DNA of 19,147 nt from UBA5314 sp964635975 (lineage in GTDB: Bacteria > Bacillota > Syntrophomonadia > Syntrophomonadales > Syntrophomonadaceae). The first letter of the stretch is position 1, and each line of letters opens with the position of its first letter. The notes under the pieces are model-generated. The model saw only the letters and a list, made by a program, of their open reading frames with translations, was not told the origin of the DNA and did no database searches. The stretch is from NCBI GenBank assembly GCA_964635975.1, contig CAZWPO010000038.1:1-19147 (forward strand). Reading direction: 5' to 3'. Below are positions 1 through 6,558 of this stretch, piece after piece. The position numbers and the translations under genes were made by a program.

Positions 1-3
1 TTT

Positions 4-64
4 TTGCTCGCCCTGCCAGGGTGTCAAAGAAGTTGACTCCCTGGCAGAGCGCCAAGGCGAACAA
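4..64. repeat. Nested imperfect inverted repeat (possible terminator or structured RNA)
   Basis: Three nested arms can be paired by eye: 4-12 with 56-64 (one mismatch), 13-21 with 39-47 (perfect CTGCCAGGG/CCCTGGCAG), and 23-27 with 33-37 (GTCAA/TTGAC, loop AGAAG). Bases 48-55 bulge out on one side. It lies 23 bases past the stop of the minus-strand gene. Read on the minus strand the hairpin is followed by A residues rather than U, so it is not a classical intrinsic terminator for that gene. On the plus strand only a weak T-rich stretch (65-67) follows. It may end a plus-strand transcript arriving from outside the window or protect a 3' end. The structure is clear; the function is inferred. 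Confidence 0.5.
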
Positions 65-86
65 TTTATCGTATTGAATCTCCTGG

Positions 87-1256
87 CTAGTTATTGGGAT
101 TAGTGACAGTGATCTCCTGCAGGGCGCCATCCCAGGTCACATTGCAGCCCAGATTAGCAGCCACAAATGCCAGTGGAACAAAAAGTCTTCCATTTATGAT
201 CAAGGGAACGTTATCCGGGTTGGATCCAATTGGTGTAGCTACTCCGTTAACCTGGGCGGTGTTATTGCCTACCTGTAAGGCCACGGTAGTACTGCCCAGT
301 TCGAATGTTGCCGTCTGTAAAGCGGCGTCCCAGGTGAGATAAGCTCCCAGGGGCTCGGCGATATAACGTATGGGAATAAAGGTGTAGCCGTTAATAATAG
401 TTGGGGCCGCATCCATGGGATAGGCTGTGCCATTGAGGTAATAAGTGGTCTGGCCTATATGATAGACTATTGTTTTAATCCCTGCAGGGATTACATCTGC
501 AGGAGTCAAAACCGGGGCTTCATTGGTGTAAGCCGAGTTTCCCTGGTTATTAAAGGCTCGAACGCGGTATGTGTAGTAGGTGTCATTATCCAAACCGGTG
601 TCTTCATAAGCAGTATCATTTGCCTGGACAGTGGCGATTTCAACGAAGGAACTGCTCGTGGAGACCTTCCTCTCGATTTTAAAACCGCTCTCATTGAAGG
701 ATTTGTCAGCCCAACCTAATTTCACTTCTGTAGACGAAAGCGCGGTGGCGACGAGGCTATCGGGAGCGGTTGGAAGCAGCGTAAGGACAACATCTCCCGG
801 CATCGTGAGGTCTGGCTTTACTACGAGGGATGATTGGATTACAGTGACTTCGTTGGTATAAGATGATTTTTGGGAAGCGTTAAAGGCTCGGACCCTGAAA
901 GTGTAAGTGCCAGCTGCTAGCGAAAGGTCAACGTAGGAGGTAACATTGGCATTTGTGCTGGCGACCTTGATGAAAGAACCGCCTTCGCTTTTCCGCTCAA
1001 CTTCAAAGCCGCTTTCATTGAAAGAATTGTCCACCCAGTGTAGAGAAATGCTTTGGCTGGATTTGGTAGCATCCAAATCCGAGGGGGCCAGCAGAACCAG
1101 GGTTATATTGCCTGTGTCCAAATTTGGATTCACCAGGGTTGTGTCGATGCCGGGCTTGGCAATTGCTGCAACCGCTGATGCTAATCCTGCGCCAAAACCC
1201 AGCAGCATTATCAATGCCAGGGCAATGGTTCTGTAAGCAAGTCGTTTTTTCATCAT
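87..1256 (-). CDS. Secreted protein with two fibronectin type III domains and a C-terminal copper amine oxidase N-terminal (stalk) domain
   Basis: The 389-residue protein starts with a signal peptide: KKR at 3-5, a hydrophobic core at about 10-30 and an Ala-rich cleavage region near 28-33. Two fibronectin type III domains follow at about 56-140 and 163-250. They share the string SFNESGF and end in RVRAFN...YTNE, so they arose by internal duplication, linker included. Residues about 262-386 form a copper-amine-oxidase-N/stalk module (Pfam PF07833 type) with two repeats, near 285-318 and 351-384, each with a P.IING..F(I/V)P core and a (L/V)TWD turn. No sortase motif or membrane anchor is visible, so it is probably released or held non-covalently in the wall. 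The start is supported by GGGAGGT at 1262-1268; a second ATG at 1253 is equally possible. It is the only minus-strand gene here. Such proteins commonly bind the envelope or polysaccharide, but the ligand is unknown, and the stalk domain does not imply amine oxidase activity. Confidence 0.85.
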   Translation of the reverse strand: MMKKRLAYRTIALALIMLLGFGAGLASAVAAIAKPGIDTTLVNPNLDTGNITLVLLAPSDLDATKSSQSISLHWVDNSFNESGFEVERKSEGGSFIKVASTNANVTSYVDLSLAAGTYTFRVRAFNASQKSSYTNEVTVIQSSLVVKPDLTMPGDVVLTLLPTAPDSLVATALSSTEVKLGWADKSFNESGFKIERKVSTSSSFVEIATVQANDTAYEDTGLDNDTYYTYRVRAFNNQGNSAYTNEAPVLTPADVIPAGIKTIVYHIGQTTYYLNGTAYPMDAAPTIINGYTFIPIRYIAEPLGAYLTWDAALQTATFELGSTTVALQVGNNTAQVNGVATPIGSNPDNVPLIINGRLFVPLAFVAANLGCNVTWDGALQEITVTNPNN

Positions 1257-1280
1257 ATTTTACCTCCCAATTTAGTTGGT

Positions 1281-1309
1281 ACTATCAAATTACCATATTT
1301 TGTTTACAA
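1281..1309 (-). promoter_or_regulatory. Candidate sigma-A promoter for the secreted FN3 protein gene
   Basis: On the minus strand TTGTAA (plus-strand 1304-1309) is followed after 17 bases by GATAGT (1281-1286), just ahead of the ribosome binding site at 1262-1268. An overlapping alternative is TTGCAG (1316-1321) with TATGGT (1292-1297) at 18 bases. Both are imperfect matches. The divergent layout with the PHP gene means a promoter must lie here, but which pair is used cannot be decided by eye. Confidence 0.3.
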
Positions 1310-1413
1310 AGCCTACTGCAAATATTAATCAAGCTCTATTATCAAAGCTGGTTAATAGAAAACAGGGCTTTGCCGTACTATATATATTAATCAATATTAA
1401 AGGAGCCATGGAT

Positions 1414-2199
1414 ATGAGATTCTACGGAGATTACCATATTCATTCCCGGCATAGTGATGGGAAGCAGAATCACAGAGAAATAGTCGATGCCGCGCTAAAG
1501 AAGGGACTCAGGGAGATAGCTATAACCGACCATGGGCCTATGGCAGCAGCTATAGGTGTAAAAAATGCCGGGATTTACAGGGATCTAAACGAGGAGTTGA
1601 ACAAAGCCGGTCAGATCAGCGGCGACTTACGCGTCTACGTGGGCGCCGAAGCTAATATTCGAGGTCTGGACGGAAAGCTTGATATCGAAGCTGATGATGT
1701 CGAAAACCTGGATATTCTGATTGCCGGACTTCACCCCTACACCCTGCCCGCTTCGATCGAGGACGGAATAGAGCTTTTTGCCCGCAACAGCCTTCGCCAT
1801 TTAGGGAGCGGCCAGCGTATCAGAGCGATCAGCAACAATACCAAAGCTTGCATTGAGGCCATTTATAGAAATCCACAGATTGACATACTTTCACATCCGG
1901 GGCTCTTTTTTCAAGTCAATATCGAAGAGGTGGCACGCAGCTGTGTGCAGAAACAAGTATTGTTTGAAATCAATTGCGGACACGAGCATCCTGATTTTTC
2001 TGATATAATGGAAGCAAATCGATTCGGGGTCAGATTCATTGTGAACAGCGACGCCCACTCACCTGAAAAAGTAGGAGATCTTGAGTACGGGAGTAAGGCG
2101 GTAGAGAAGCTTGGCATTGACCCGGAAAAAGTAGTCAACCTTGGCGGCCAGAGAGGATCAAAAACATGGAGGAAAAAAGCCAGGACCTGCACATATTGA
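1414..2199 (+). CDS. PHP-domain metal-dependent phosphoesterase
   Basis: The 261-residue protein carries the metal-ligand pattern of the PHP (polymerase and histidinol phosphatase) family: HIH at 8-10 followed by HSDG, ITDHG with D39-H40, GAEAN with E79, LHPY with H107, SHPG with H161, and NSDAH with D213 and H215. This set normally binds two or three divalent metals and hydrolyses phosphoesters. I chose ATG 1414 over ATG 1408 because AGGAG at 1401-1405 is 8 bases from 1414 but only 2 from 1408; longer upstream extension has no support. The 3' end overlaps rapZ by 34 bases, and the basic C-terminal tail after about residue 246 (SKTWRKKAR) is encoded partly in the overlap. The enzyme is cytosolic; the substrate is unknown. 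It is closer in style to YcdX-like PHP phosphatases than to HisK or PolC, but that is an impression only. Confidence 0.88.
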   Translation: MRFYGDYHIHSRHSDGKQNHREIVDAALKKGLREIAITDHGPMAAAIGVKNAGIYRDLNEELNKAGQISGDLRVYVGAEANIRGLDGKLDIEADDVENLDILIAGLHPYTLPASIEDGIELFARNSLRHLGSGQRIRAISNNTKACIEAIYRNPQIDILSHPGLFFQVNIEEVARSCVQKQVLFEINCGHEHPDFSDIMEANRFGVRFIVNSDAHSPEKVGDLEYGSKAVEKLGIDPEKVVNLGGQRGSKTWRKKARTCTY

Positions 2200-3053
2200 T
2201 CATAACAGGTTTATCCGGCGCCGGAAAAACTCAGACCATAAATTGTCTCGAGGACCTGGGCTATTACTGTGTCGATAATCTCCCCCCGGTCCTACTAACC
2301 AAATTTGTGGAATTGGGAATGCAGTCCGGGGGCAGAGTCAACCAGGTCGCCCTGGTCATCGACGTGCGAGGGGGAGATTTCTTCGCAGATTTTTCCCAGG
2401 CTCTTGATGAACTGCACCAGCAGGGAATAGCCTACAGCATATTATTTTTAGAAGCTTCTGATGACGTACTGGTAAGGCGCTTCAAGGAATCACGCCGCCG
2501 CCACCCGCTTTCTGAAGCAGGCGGTCTCCTGCAGGCCATCAGGATTGAAAGAACCATGCTGGAGGACTTCCGAGGCCGTGCCAATGTTATTATAGATACT
2601 TCCGATACCACACCCCGCAGGCTGAATGAGAAATTGACCAGCTTGTTTAGCTTTGAAAAAAGCGAGGTTTTTACCATAAACCTGGTGTCCTTTGGTTACA
2701 AAACCGGGATACCTCTGGACTCGGATATCGTTATAGATGTGCGCTTTCTGCCAAATCCCTTTTACGATCCCAAGATGACGCTTTTAACAGGTGAAGACCA
2801 GGAGGTTATAGATTATGTGCTTGATACTCCCGTAACCCAGTCATTCCTGCGCCGCTTTTTAAACTTGTTAAAATTTCTGGTGCCGAACTACATAAAAGAA
2901 GGAAAAACCAATCTAGCTTTATCAATCGGCTGTACCGGGGGGCAGCACCGATCAGTAGTTCTGGCTGATTATCTCGCCAAGCAGCTGAAGAGGATGGGAT
3001 ACAGCACCATTACCAGGCATAGGGATATCGCAAAGTACAAAATGGAGGAATGA
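2166..3053 (+). CDS. rapZ: RapZ/YvcJ-type P-loop nucleotide-binding protein
   Basis: The 295-residue length is typical of the family. The Walker A loop GLSGAGKT lies at 15-22, and a VIDVRGG strand at 64-70 fits Walker B. The arginine-rich RRFKESRRRHPL segment spans 104-115. The C-terminal half has the family signatures SFGYKTG (175-181), DVRFLPNPFY (191-200) and GCTGGQHRSV (255-264). In E. coli RapZ is an RNA-binding adaptor controlling glmS small RNAs; in B. subtilis YvcJ hydrolyses GTP and affects competence. Which role applies here is not shown by the sequence. The start ATG 2166 has GAGAGGA at 2151-2157 and matches the short N-terminal extension seen in homologues. The gene overlaps the PHP gene by 34 bases and yvcK by 4 (ATGA), so the genes are almost certainly cotranscribed and translationally coupled. 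Confidence 0.96.
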   Translation: MEEKSQDLHILIITGLSGAGKTQTINCLEDLGYYCVDNLPPVLLTKFVELGMQSGGRVNQVALVIDVRGGDFFADFSQALDELHQQGIAYSILFLEASDDVLVRRFKESRRRHPLSEAGGLLQAIRIERTMLEDFRGRANVIIDTSDTTPRRLNEKLTSLFSFEKSEVFTINLVSFGYKTGIPLDSDIVIDVRFLPNPFYDPKMTLLTGEDQEVIDYVLDTPVTQSFLRRFLNLLKFLVPNYIKEGKTNLALSIGCTGGQHRSVVLADYLAKQLKRMGYSTITRHRDIAKYKMEE

Positions 3054-4015
3054 TTGTTATCGTGAGGGCAGGGGATCACAAGATCGTTGTGATTGGAGGA
3101 GGAACCGGCCTTTCCGTCCTCTTGAAGGGTTTAAAGAGATATACTTCGCAGTTGACGGCAGTGGTCACGGTAAGTGATGATGGGGGTAGTTCGGGACGCT
3201 TGCGGGCCGAGCTGGGGGTGCTCCCGCCGGGAGATATCCGCAGTTGTCTGGTGGCACTGGCGGATACTGAGACCTTGATGGACAAAATATTCCAACATCG
3301 CTTTCGGGAAGGGAATGGCCTCCAGGGGCACAACCTGGGAAATCTGCTGTTAGTTGCCATGACTGATATTACCGGAGACTTCGTATCCGCGATCAAAGAG
3401 GTCAGCAAGGTTCTGAAAGTGAGAGGTAAAGTCATACCAGCGACGCTTGAGCATGTCGTGCTGGGGGCGCAGATGAGGGACGGCACTATCGTCCTTGGTG
3501 AAACAGCTATTAGGAAGTACGACCAGCCCATCAGCAAGCTGTTTCTAGCTCCGGAGAAATGTCGCCCCGTACCCGAGACCATTGATGCCATTCTGGAGGC
3601 TGATGCGGTCATAATCGGGCCAGGAAGCCTGTATACTAGTATAGTTCCCAACCTACTCGTGGATGGGATACCTGAAGCCATCAAAAACAGCCCGGCCAGG
3701 GTGTTTTATGTAAGCAATATTATGACCGAGCGAGGGGAGACCGACGATTATCAAGTGCTTGATCATCTGGCTATTATTCAGGACTACTTGGGTGAGGGAG
3801 TTCTCGATTGTATAGTCTTTAATTCCGGTCCGATCGATGAACTGCGGTTGCGCAACTACCAATTGCAATCTTCCCAACCGGTGGTTCTTACTAACCGCAA
3901 GGAACTTGAAAATTTGGGCATTACTATTATTGAAGAAGATCTGGTATCCAACAGTACCTGGGCATGGCATGATTCCGATAAATTGGCCCGGGTCATAATT
4001 GAGGTTCTCGAATAG
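3050..4015 (+). CDS. yvcK: YvcK/GlmR family gluconeogenesis and cell-envelope regulator (CofD-like fold)
   Basis: The 321-residue protein opens its Rossmann-like core with KIVVIGGGTGLSVLL (11-25), followed by TVSDDGGSSGRLR (40-52), PPGDIR (59-64), GHNLGN (93-98) and IIGPGSLYTSI (188-198), all hallmarks of the YvcK/CofD-like family. In B. subtilis YvcK binds UDP-sugars and supports growth on gluconeogenic carbon and peptidoglycan precursor supply; that role is assigned here by homology. The start is uncertain. ATG 3050 overlaps the rapZ stop as ATGA, but GGAGG at 3044-3048 is only 1 base away. GTG 3062 leaves 13 bases, a little long, and would shorten the protein by four residues. Both leave the core intact. 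The gene sits between rapZ and whiA, the conserved Gram-positive order. Confidence 0.95.
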   Translation: MIVIVRAGDHKIVVIGGGTGLSVLLKGLKRYTSQLTAVVTVSDDGGSSGRLRAELGVLPPGDIRSCLVALADTETLMDKIFQHRFREGNGLQGHNLGNLLLVAMTDITGDFVSAIKEVSKVLKVRGKVIPATLEHVVLGAQMRDGTIVLGETAIRKYDQPISKLFLAPEKCRPVPETIDAILEADAVIIGPGSLYTSIVPNLLVDGIPEAIKNSPARVFYVSNIMTERGETDDYQVLDHLAIIQDYLGEGVLDCIVFNSGPIDELRLRNYQLQSSQPVVLTNRKELENLGITIIEEDLVSNSTWAWHDSDKLARVIIEVLE

Positions 4016-4028
4016 GGCGGGGTGCGAT

Positions 4029-4958
4029 ATGAGTTTTTCCAGCGAAGTACGTAATGAGGCAGCCCGCTTAATTCCCGATAAAGATTGCTGCCGAAAGGCT
4101 GAGTTGGCAGCGATACTGCTGTTTTCGGGCAGCATGGTTGAGACCGAATCGGGCTATATATTAAAAATAACCGGCGAAAATGCCGCCATAGCGCGCAAAG
4201 CCTATCAGTATCTCAAAGAAATAGGGCGATGGGCGGCCAGTGTTGAAAGTGAACCGCGCAAGAGATTTCGAAAGACCAGGGCCTACGAAGTCAGCGTTCC
4301 GGTTCAGGCCAGTGATTATGATCTGCTGCAGGAGATGGGCTTCTACCCGGTTGCCAAGCGCCAGGTGCCATGGACACTTCTGGGCAAGAATTGCTGCCGG
4401 AGGGCATTTATCCGCGGATTGTTTTTAAGCCGCGGATTTATAAGCCGCCCTGAAGGTAATTACCACCTGGAGTTGGTTTTGAATGATTCGCGTCTGGCGG
4501 CAGACACACTGAAGATTCTGAATAAAGTGAAACTAGAGGCGCGCCAGGTAGAGAGAAAAAACCACCTGGTCATATACATCAAGGACAGCGAGACGATATC
4601 CGACTTGCTCCGCCTGATCGGGGCCAATAAGGCCCTACTTGATTTTGAGAATGTAAGAATTTTAAAATCCATGCGCAATGCGGTCAACCGTCAGGTTAAT
4701 TGCGAAACTGCCAACCTGGCTAAAACTATCGACGCCGCAGTCAGGCAGGTAGAGCTGATGGAAGGATTGATGAACAGCCAGAAGTGGAACCAGTTGTCGC
4801 CCCAGCTGAAAGAACTGGCCCGGCTGAGGCTGCAATATCCAGAATATACTCTTAAAGAGCTGGGAGATCTGCTAAGCCCTGCTCTCTCCAAGTCAGGAGT
4901 CGCTTACAGGATGCGTAGACTAGAAAAAGCAGCTGAGGAACTCCTGGACCGCAGTTAA
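4029..4958 (+). CDS. whiA: WhiA-type sporulation/cell-division DNA-binding protein
   Basis: From ATG 4029 the protein has 309 residues. The N-terminal WhiA domain begins with MSFSSEVRNE and continues to about 85. A LAGLIDADG homing-endonuclease-like fold follows at about 120-215, with AFIRGLFLSRGFI at 126-138. A C-terminal helix-turn-helix region lies near 255-303 (YTLKELGDLLSPALSKSGVAYRMRRLEK within it). The endonuclease-like fold in WhiA has no nuclease role. Family members act on division and sporulation genes in Streptomyces and on division/chromosome segregation in Bacillus. A longer reading from TTG 3999 would overlap yvcK and add ten residues without homology; ATG 4029 is preferred, with G-rich GGGGTG at 4019-4024. 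It starts 13 bases after the yvcK stop and is likely the last gene of that operon. Confidence 0.95.
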   Translation: MSFSSEVRNEAARLIPDKDCCRKAELAAILLFSGSMVETESGYILKITGENAAIARKAYQYLKEIGRWAASVESEPRKRFRKTRAYEVSVPVQASDYDLLQEMGFYPVAKRQVPWTLLGKNCCRRAFIRGLFLSRGFISRPEGNYHLELVLNDSRLAADTLKILNKVKLEARQVERKNHLVIYIKDSETISDLLRLIGANKALLDFENVRILKSMRNAVNRQVNCETANLAKTIDAAVRQVELMEGLMNSQKWNQLSPQLKELARLRLQYPEYTLKELGDLLSPALSKSGVAYRMRRLEKAAEELLDRS

Positions 4959-5025
4959 CAGAAGGACAAATTATCTTTTTTGCCGAATATCATTTAGTTG
5001 GTAGAAAAAAGGGGGTGGGGACATT

Positions 5026-6408
5026 ATGAGACTGGTTCATGATATTTTTGTAGAACAGCAGCAAAAGCTCCTCATGACACCAGAACTGCGACAGGCAATA
5101 GCCATACTCCAAATGTCCACCATGGAACTCAACGAATTTATCCGGGGCGAACTGGAAGAAAACCCGTTTCTCGAAGAGAGAGAGATAGAAGAAGCGGAAG
5201 AAAGCAGCCGGGAAGACGTTGAAGAAGGGGCCTGGTTGGAGGAATGGCTGGAATTGTATCATGACCGAGATATCGGTGTGGTCCAGAAAGACCAGAAAGA
5301 AGAGAAATCGTTTGAAAACTATTTGACCCGAGTTCCAAGTCTATTTGAACATCTTGAATTTCAACTTCGCTTGATAAAGGTGGATCCCAAAGATTTTGTG
5401 ATCGGATATCATCTGATCGGCAATATTGACAGCAATGGCTATCTGTGCATGGATCTGGATGAAGTTGCCCATGATATGGGAACTAGCATAGAGCATGTTG
5501 AAGAGATACTGCACATCGTTCACTCATTCCATCCGCATGGCGTGGGCGCGAGGAACCTGGCTGAATGCCTGTTTATTCAACTGCGTCACTACGGAAAAGA
5601 CAGCTATATAGCCCGAAAAATAATAGAAGACCACCTGGACGATCTAGCCCGGGGCAGGTTGAATAAGATTGCCAGCGCTCTGGCTATTTCTGTGCAGCAG
5701 GCCCAGGAAATAGGGGACCTGATTCGAACCTTGGATCCCAAACCGGGCCGCCAGTACAGCAGCGACCAGGAAATCAGGTACATTGTTCCAGAAGTGTTCG
5801 TGGAAAAAATTGAAGGCGAATATATCGTATATGTCAATGATTTAAACTTCCCGCGACTGGTAGTCAATCACCTGTATGAAAGCGTTCTACGCCAGCCGGA
5901 AAATTTTTCAGAAGATACCCGCCGCTACCTGGAAGATAAGATCGGATCCGCACTGTGGCTGATCCGCAGTATTGAGCAGAGGCGCATAACTCTTTACAAG
6001 GTGGCCAGCTGCATCGTGGAAATTCAAAAAGAGTTTCTGGACAAGGGTGTTCAGTATCTGAAACCACTAAAACTCCAGCAAGTGGCCCAACTGGTCAACG
6101 TTCATGAATCTACCGTCAGCCGGGCGACTTCGAATAAATATATGCAGACTCCCCAGGGGCTGTTCGAATTGAAATATTTCTTCAGTTCAGGGCTGGAGTC
6201 ATCTAACAATGACGAAAAGATGTCTTCAAAAAGTATAAAACATATGCTCGAGGGCATGATTGCTGAGGAAGACCCAACCCGGCCGTTAAGTGATGAGCAG
6301 ATCGCCCAGATGTTCAAAAAGAAAGGTATACGCATTTCCAGACGCACGGTTGCCAAGTATCGTCAAGAACTGGGCATTCAGTCCACTATGAGCAGAAAAA
6401 GGTATTAA
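5026..6408 (+). CDS. rpoN: RNA polymerase sigma-54 factor
   Basis: The 460-residue protein shows the full sigma-54 architecture. The N-terminal activator-interacting region is glutamine- and leucine-rich (FVEQQQKLLMTPELRQAIAILQMS, 8-31). An acidic linker follows at about 50-75, then the core-binding region. The DNA-binding domain holds a helix-turn-helix, VNVHESTVSRATSNKY near 353-369, followed by TPQGLFELKYFFSS. The RpoN box SRRTVAKYR is at about 438-446. Sigma-54 directs polymerase to -24/-12 promoters and needs an AAA+ activator, none of which is encoded in this window. The ribosome binding site is an unusual G-rich run (5011-5020) 5 bases before ATG. A 67-base gap separates it from whiA; I see no convincing promoter or terminator there. 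Its location directly before cggR matches the arrangement I recall from Listeria. Confidence 0.97.
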   Translation: MRLVHDIFVEQQQKLLMTPELRQAIAILQMSTMELNEFIRGELEENPFLEEREIEEAEESSREDVEEGAWLEEWLELYHDRDIGVVQKDQKEEKSFENYLTRVPSLFEHLEFQLRLIKVDPKDFVIGYHLIGNIDSNGYLCMDLDEVAHDMGTSIEHVEEILHIVHSFHPHGVGARNLAECLFIQLRHYGKDSYIARKIIEDHLDDLARGRLNKIASALAISVQQAQEIGDLIRTLDPKPGRQYSSDQEIRYIVPEVFVEKIEGEYIVYVNDLNFPRLVVNHLYESVLRQPENFSEDTRRYLEDKIGSALWLIRSIEQRRITLYKVASCIVEIQKEFLDKGVQYLKPLKLQQVAQLVNVHESTVSRATSNKYMQTPQGLFELKYFFSSGLESSNNDEKMSSKSIKHMLEGMIAEEDPTRPLSDEQIAQMFKKKGIRISRRTVAKYRQELGIQSTMSRKRY

Positions 6409-6461
6409 GGTATATCTAAGAAAAAACTACCGGTTCTGGATGAATCCTTTAAGACGTTTTA

Positions 6462-6470
6462 TGATATAAT
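6462..6470 (+). promoter_or_regulatory. Extended -10 promoter of the cggR-glycolysis operon
   Basis: TGA followed directly by TATAAT (6465-6470) is a perfect -10 hexamer with a TGN extension, which can compensate for the absence of a good -35 (the position 17 bases upstream reads GAATCC). Transcription would start near 6477, giving a leader of about 80 bases before cggR. It is placed 54 bases past the rpoN stop, so the glycolytic operon can be expressed apart from rpoN. Confidence 0.65.
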
Positions 6471-6514
6471 ATTGACGTAAGGAAATTCTGTTTTTTTCTG
6501 ATGGTGGGGCGAAT

Positions 6515-6529
6515 ATGTCCCTATGGTAA
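6515..6529 (+). other. Four-codon leader minigene (M-S-L-W-stop) ahead of cggR
   Basis: ATG at 6515 follows GGTGGGG (6503-6509) at 5 bases, almost the same G-rich initiation context that precedes rpoN. Its frame closes after four codons at TAA 6527-6529, in a different frame from cggR. It overlaps the first GTCCC half-site. It could be a translated leader peptide or simply a chance ATG; only the signal and frame are visible. Confidence 0.25.
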
Positions 6530-6541
6530 TTTGCGGTCCCG
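6517..6541 (+). promoter_or_regulatory. Putative CggR operator (direct repeat of GTCCC)
   Basis: GTCCC occurs at 6517-6521 and again at 6536-6540 (GGTCCCG), a 19-base period, between the promoter and the cggR start. The known B. subtilis CggR operator, read on this strand, contains two GTCCCG half-sites 20 bases apart downstream of the promoter. The accompanying GACA elements of that operator are not well conserved here. Position and core sequence support a roadblock-type operator; the one-base shift in spacing is a weakness. Confidence 0.4.
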
Positions 6542-6558
6542 CCAAGGGCAGGTTTAGC

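Noticed and set aside
3076..3684. Antisense open frame of about 200 codons opposite yvcK
   Set aside because: The product is Ser/Pro/Arg rich with no motif, as expected for the complement of a real coding frame; yvcK signatures cover the same bases.
3999..4028. N-terminal extension of whiA from TTG 3999
   Set aside because: It overlaps yvcK, has no ribosome site, and adds ten residues not typical of WhiA, which begins at MSFSSEVRNE.
4959..5025. Promoter or terminator in the gap between whiA and rpoN
   Set aside because: There is a T run but no stem before it, and TTGCCG has no good -10 at proper distance.
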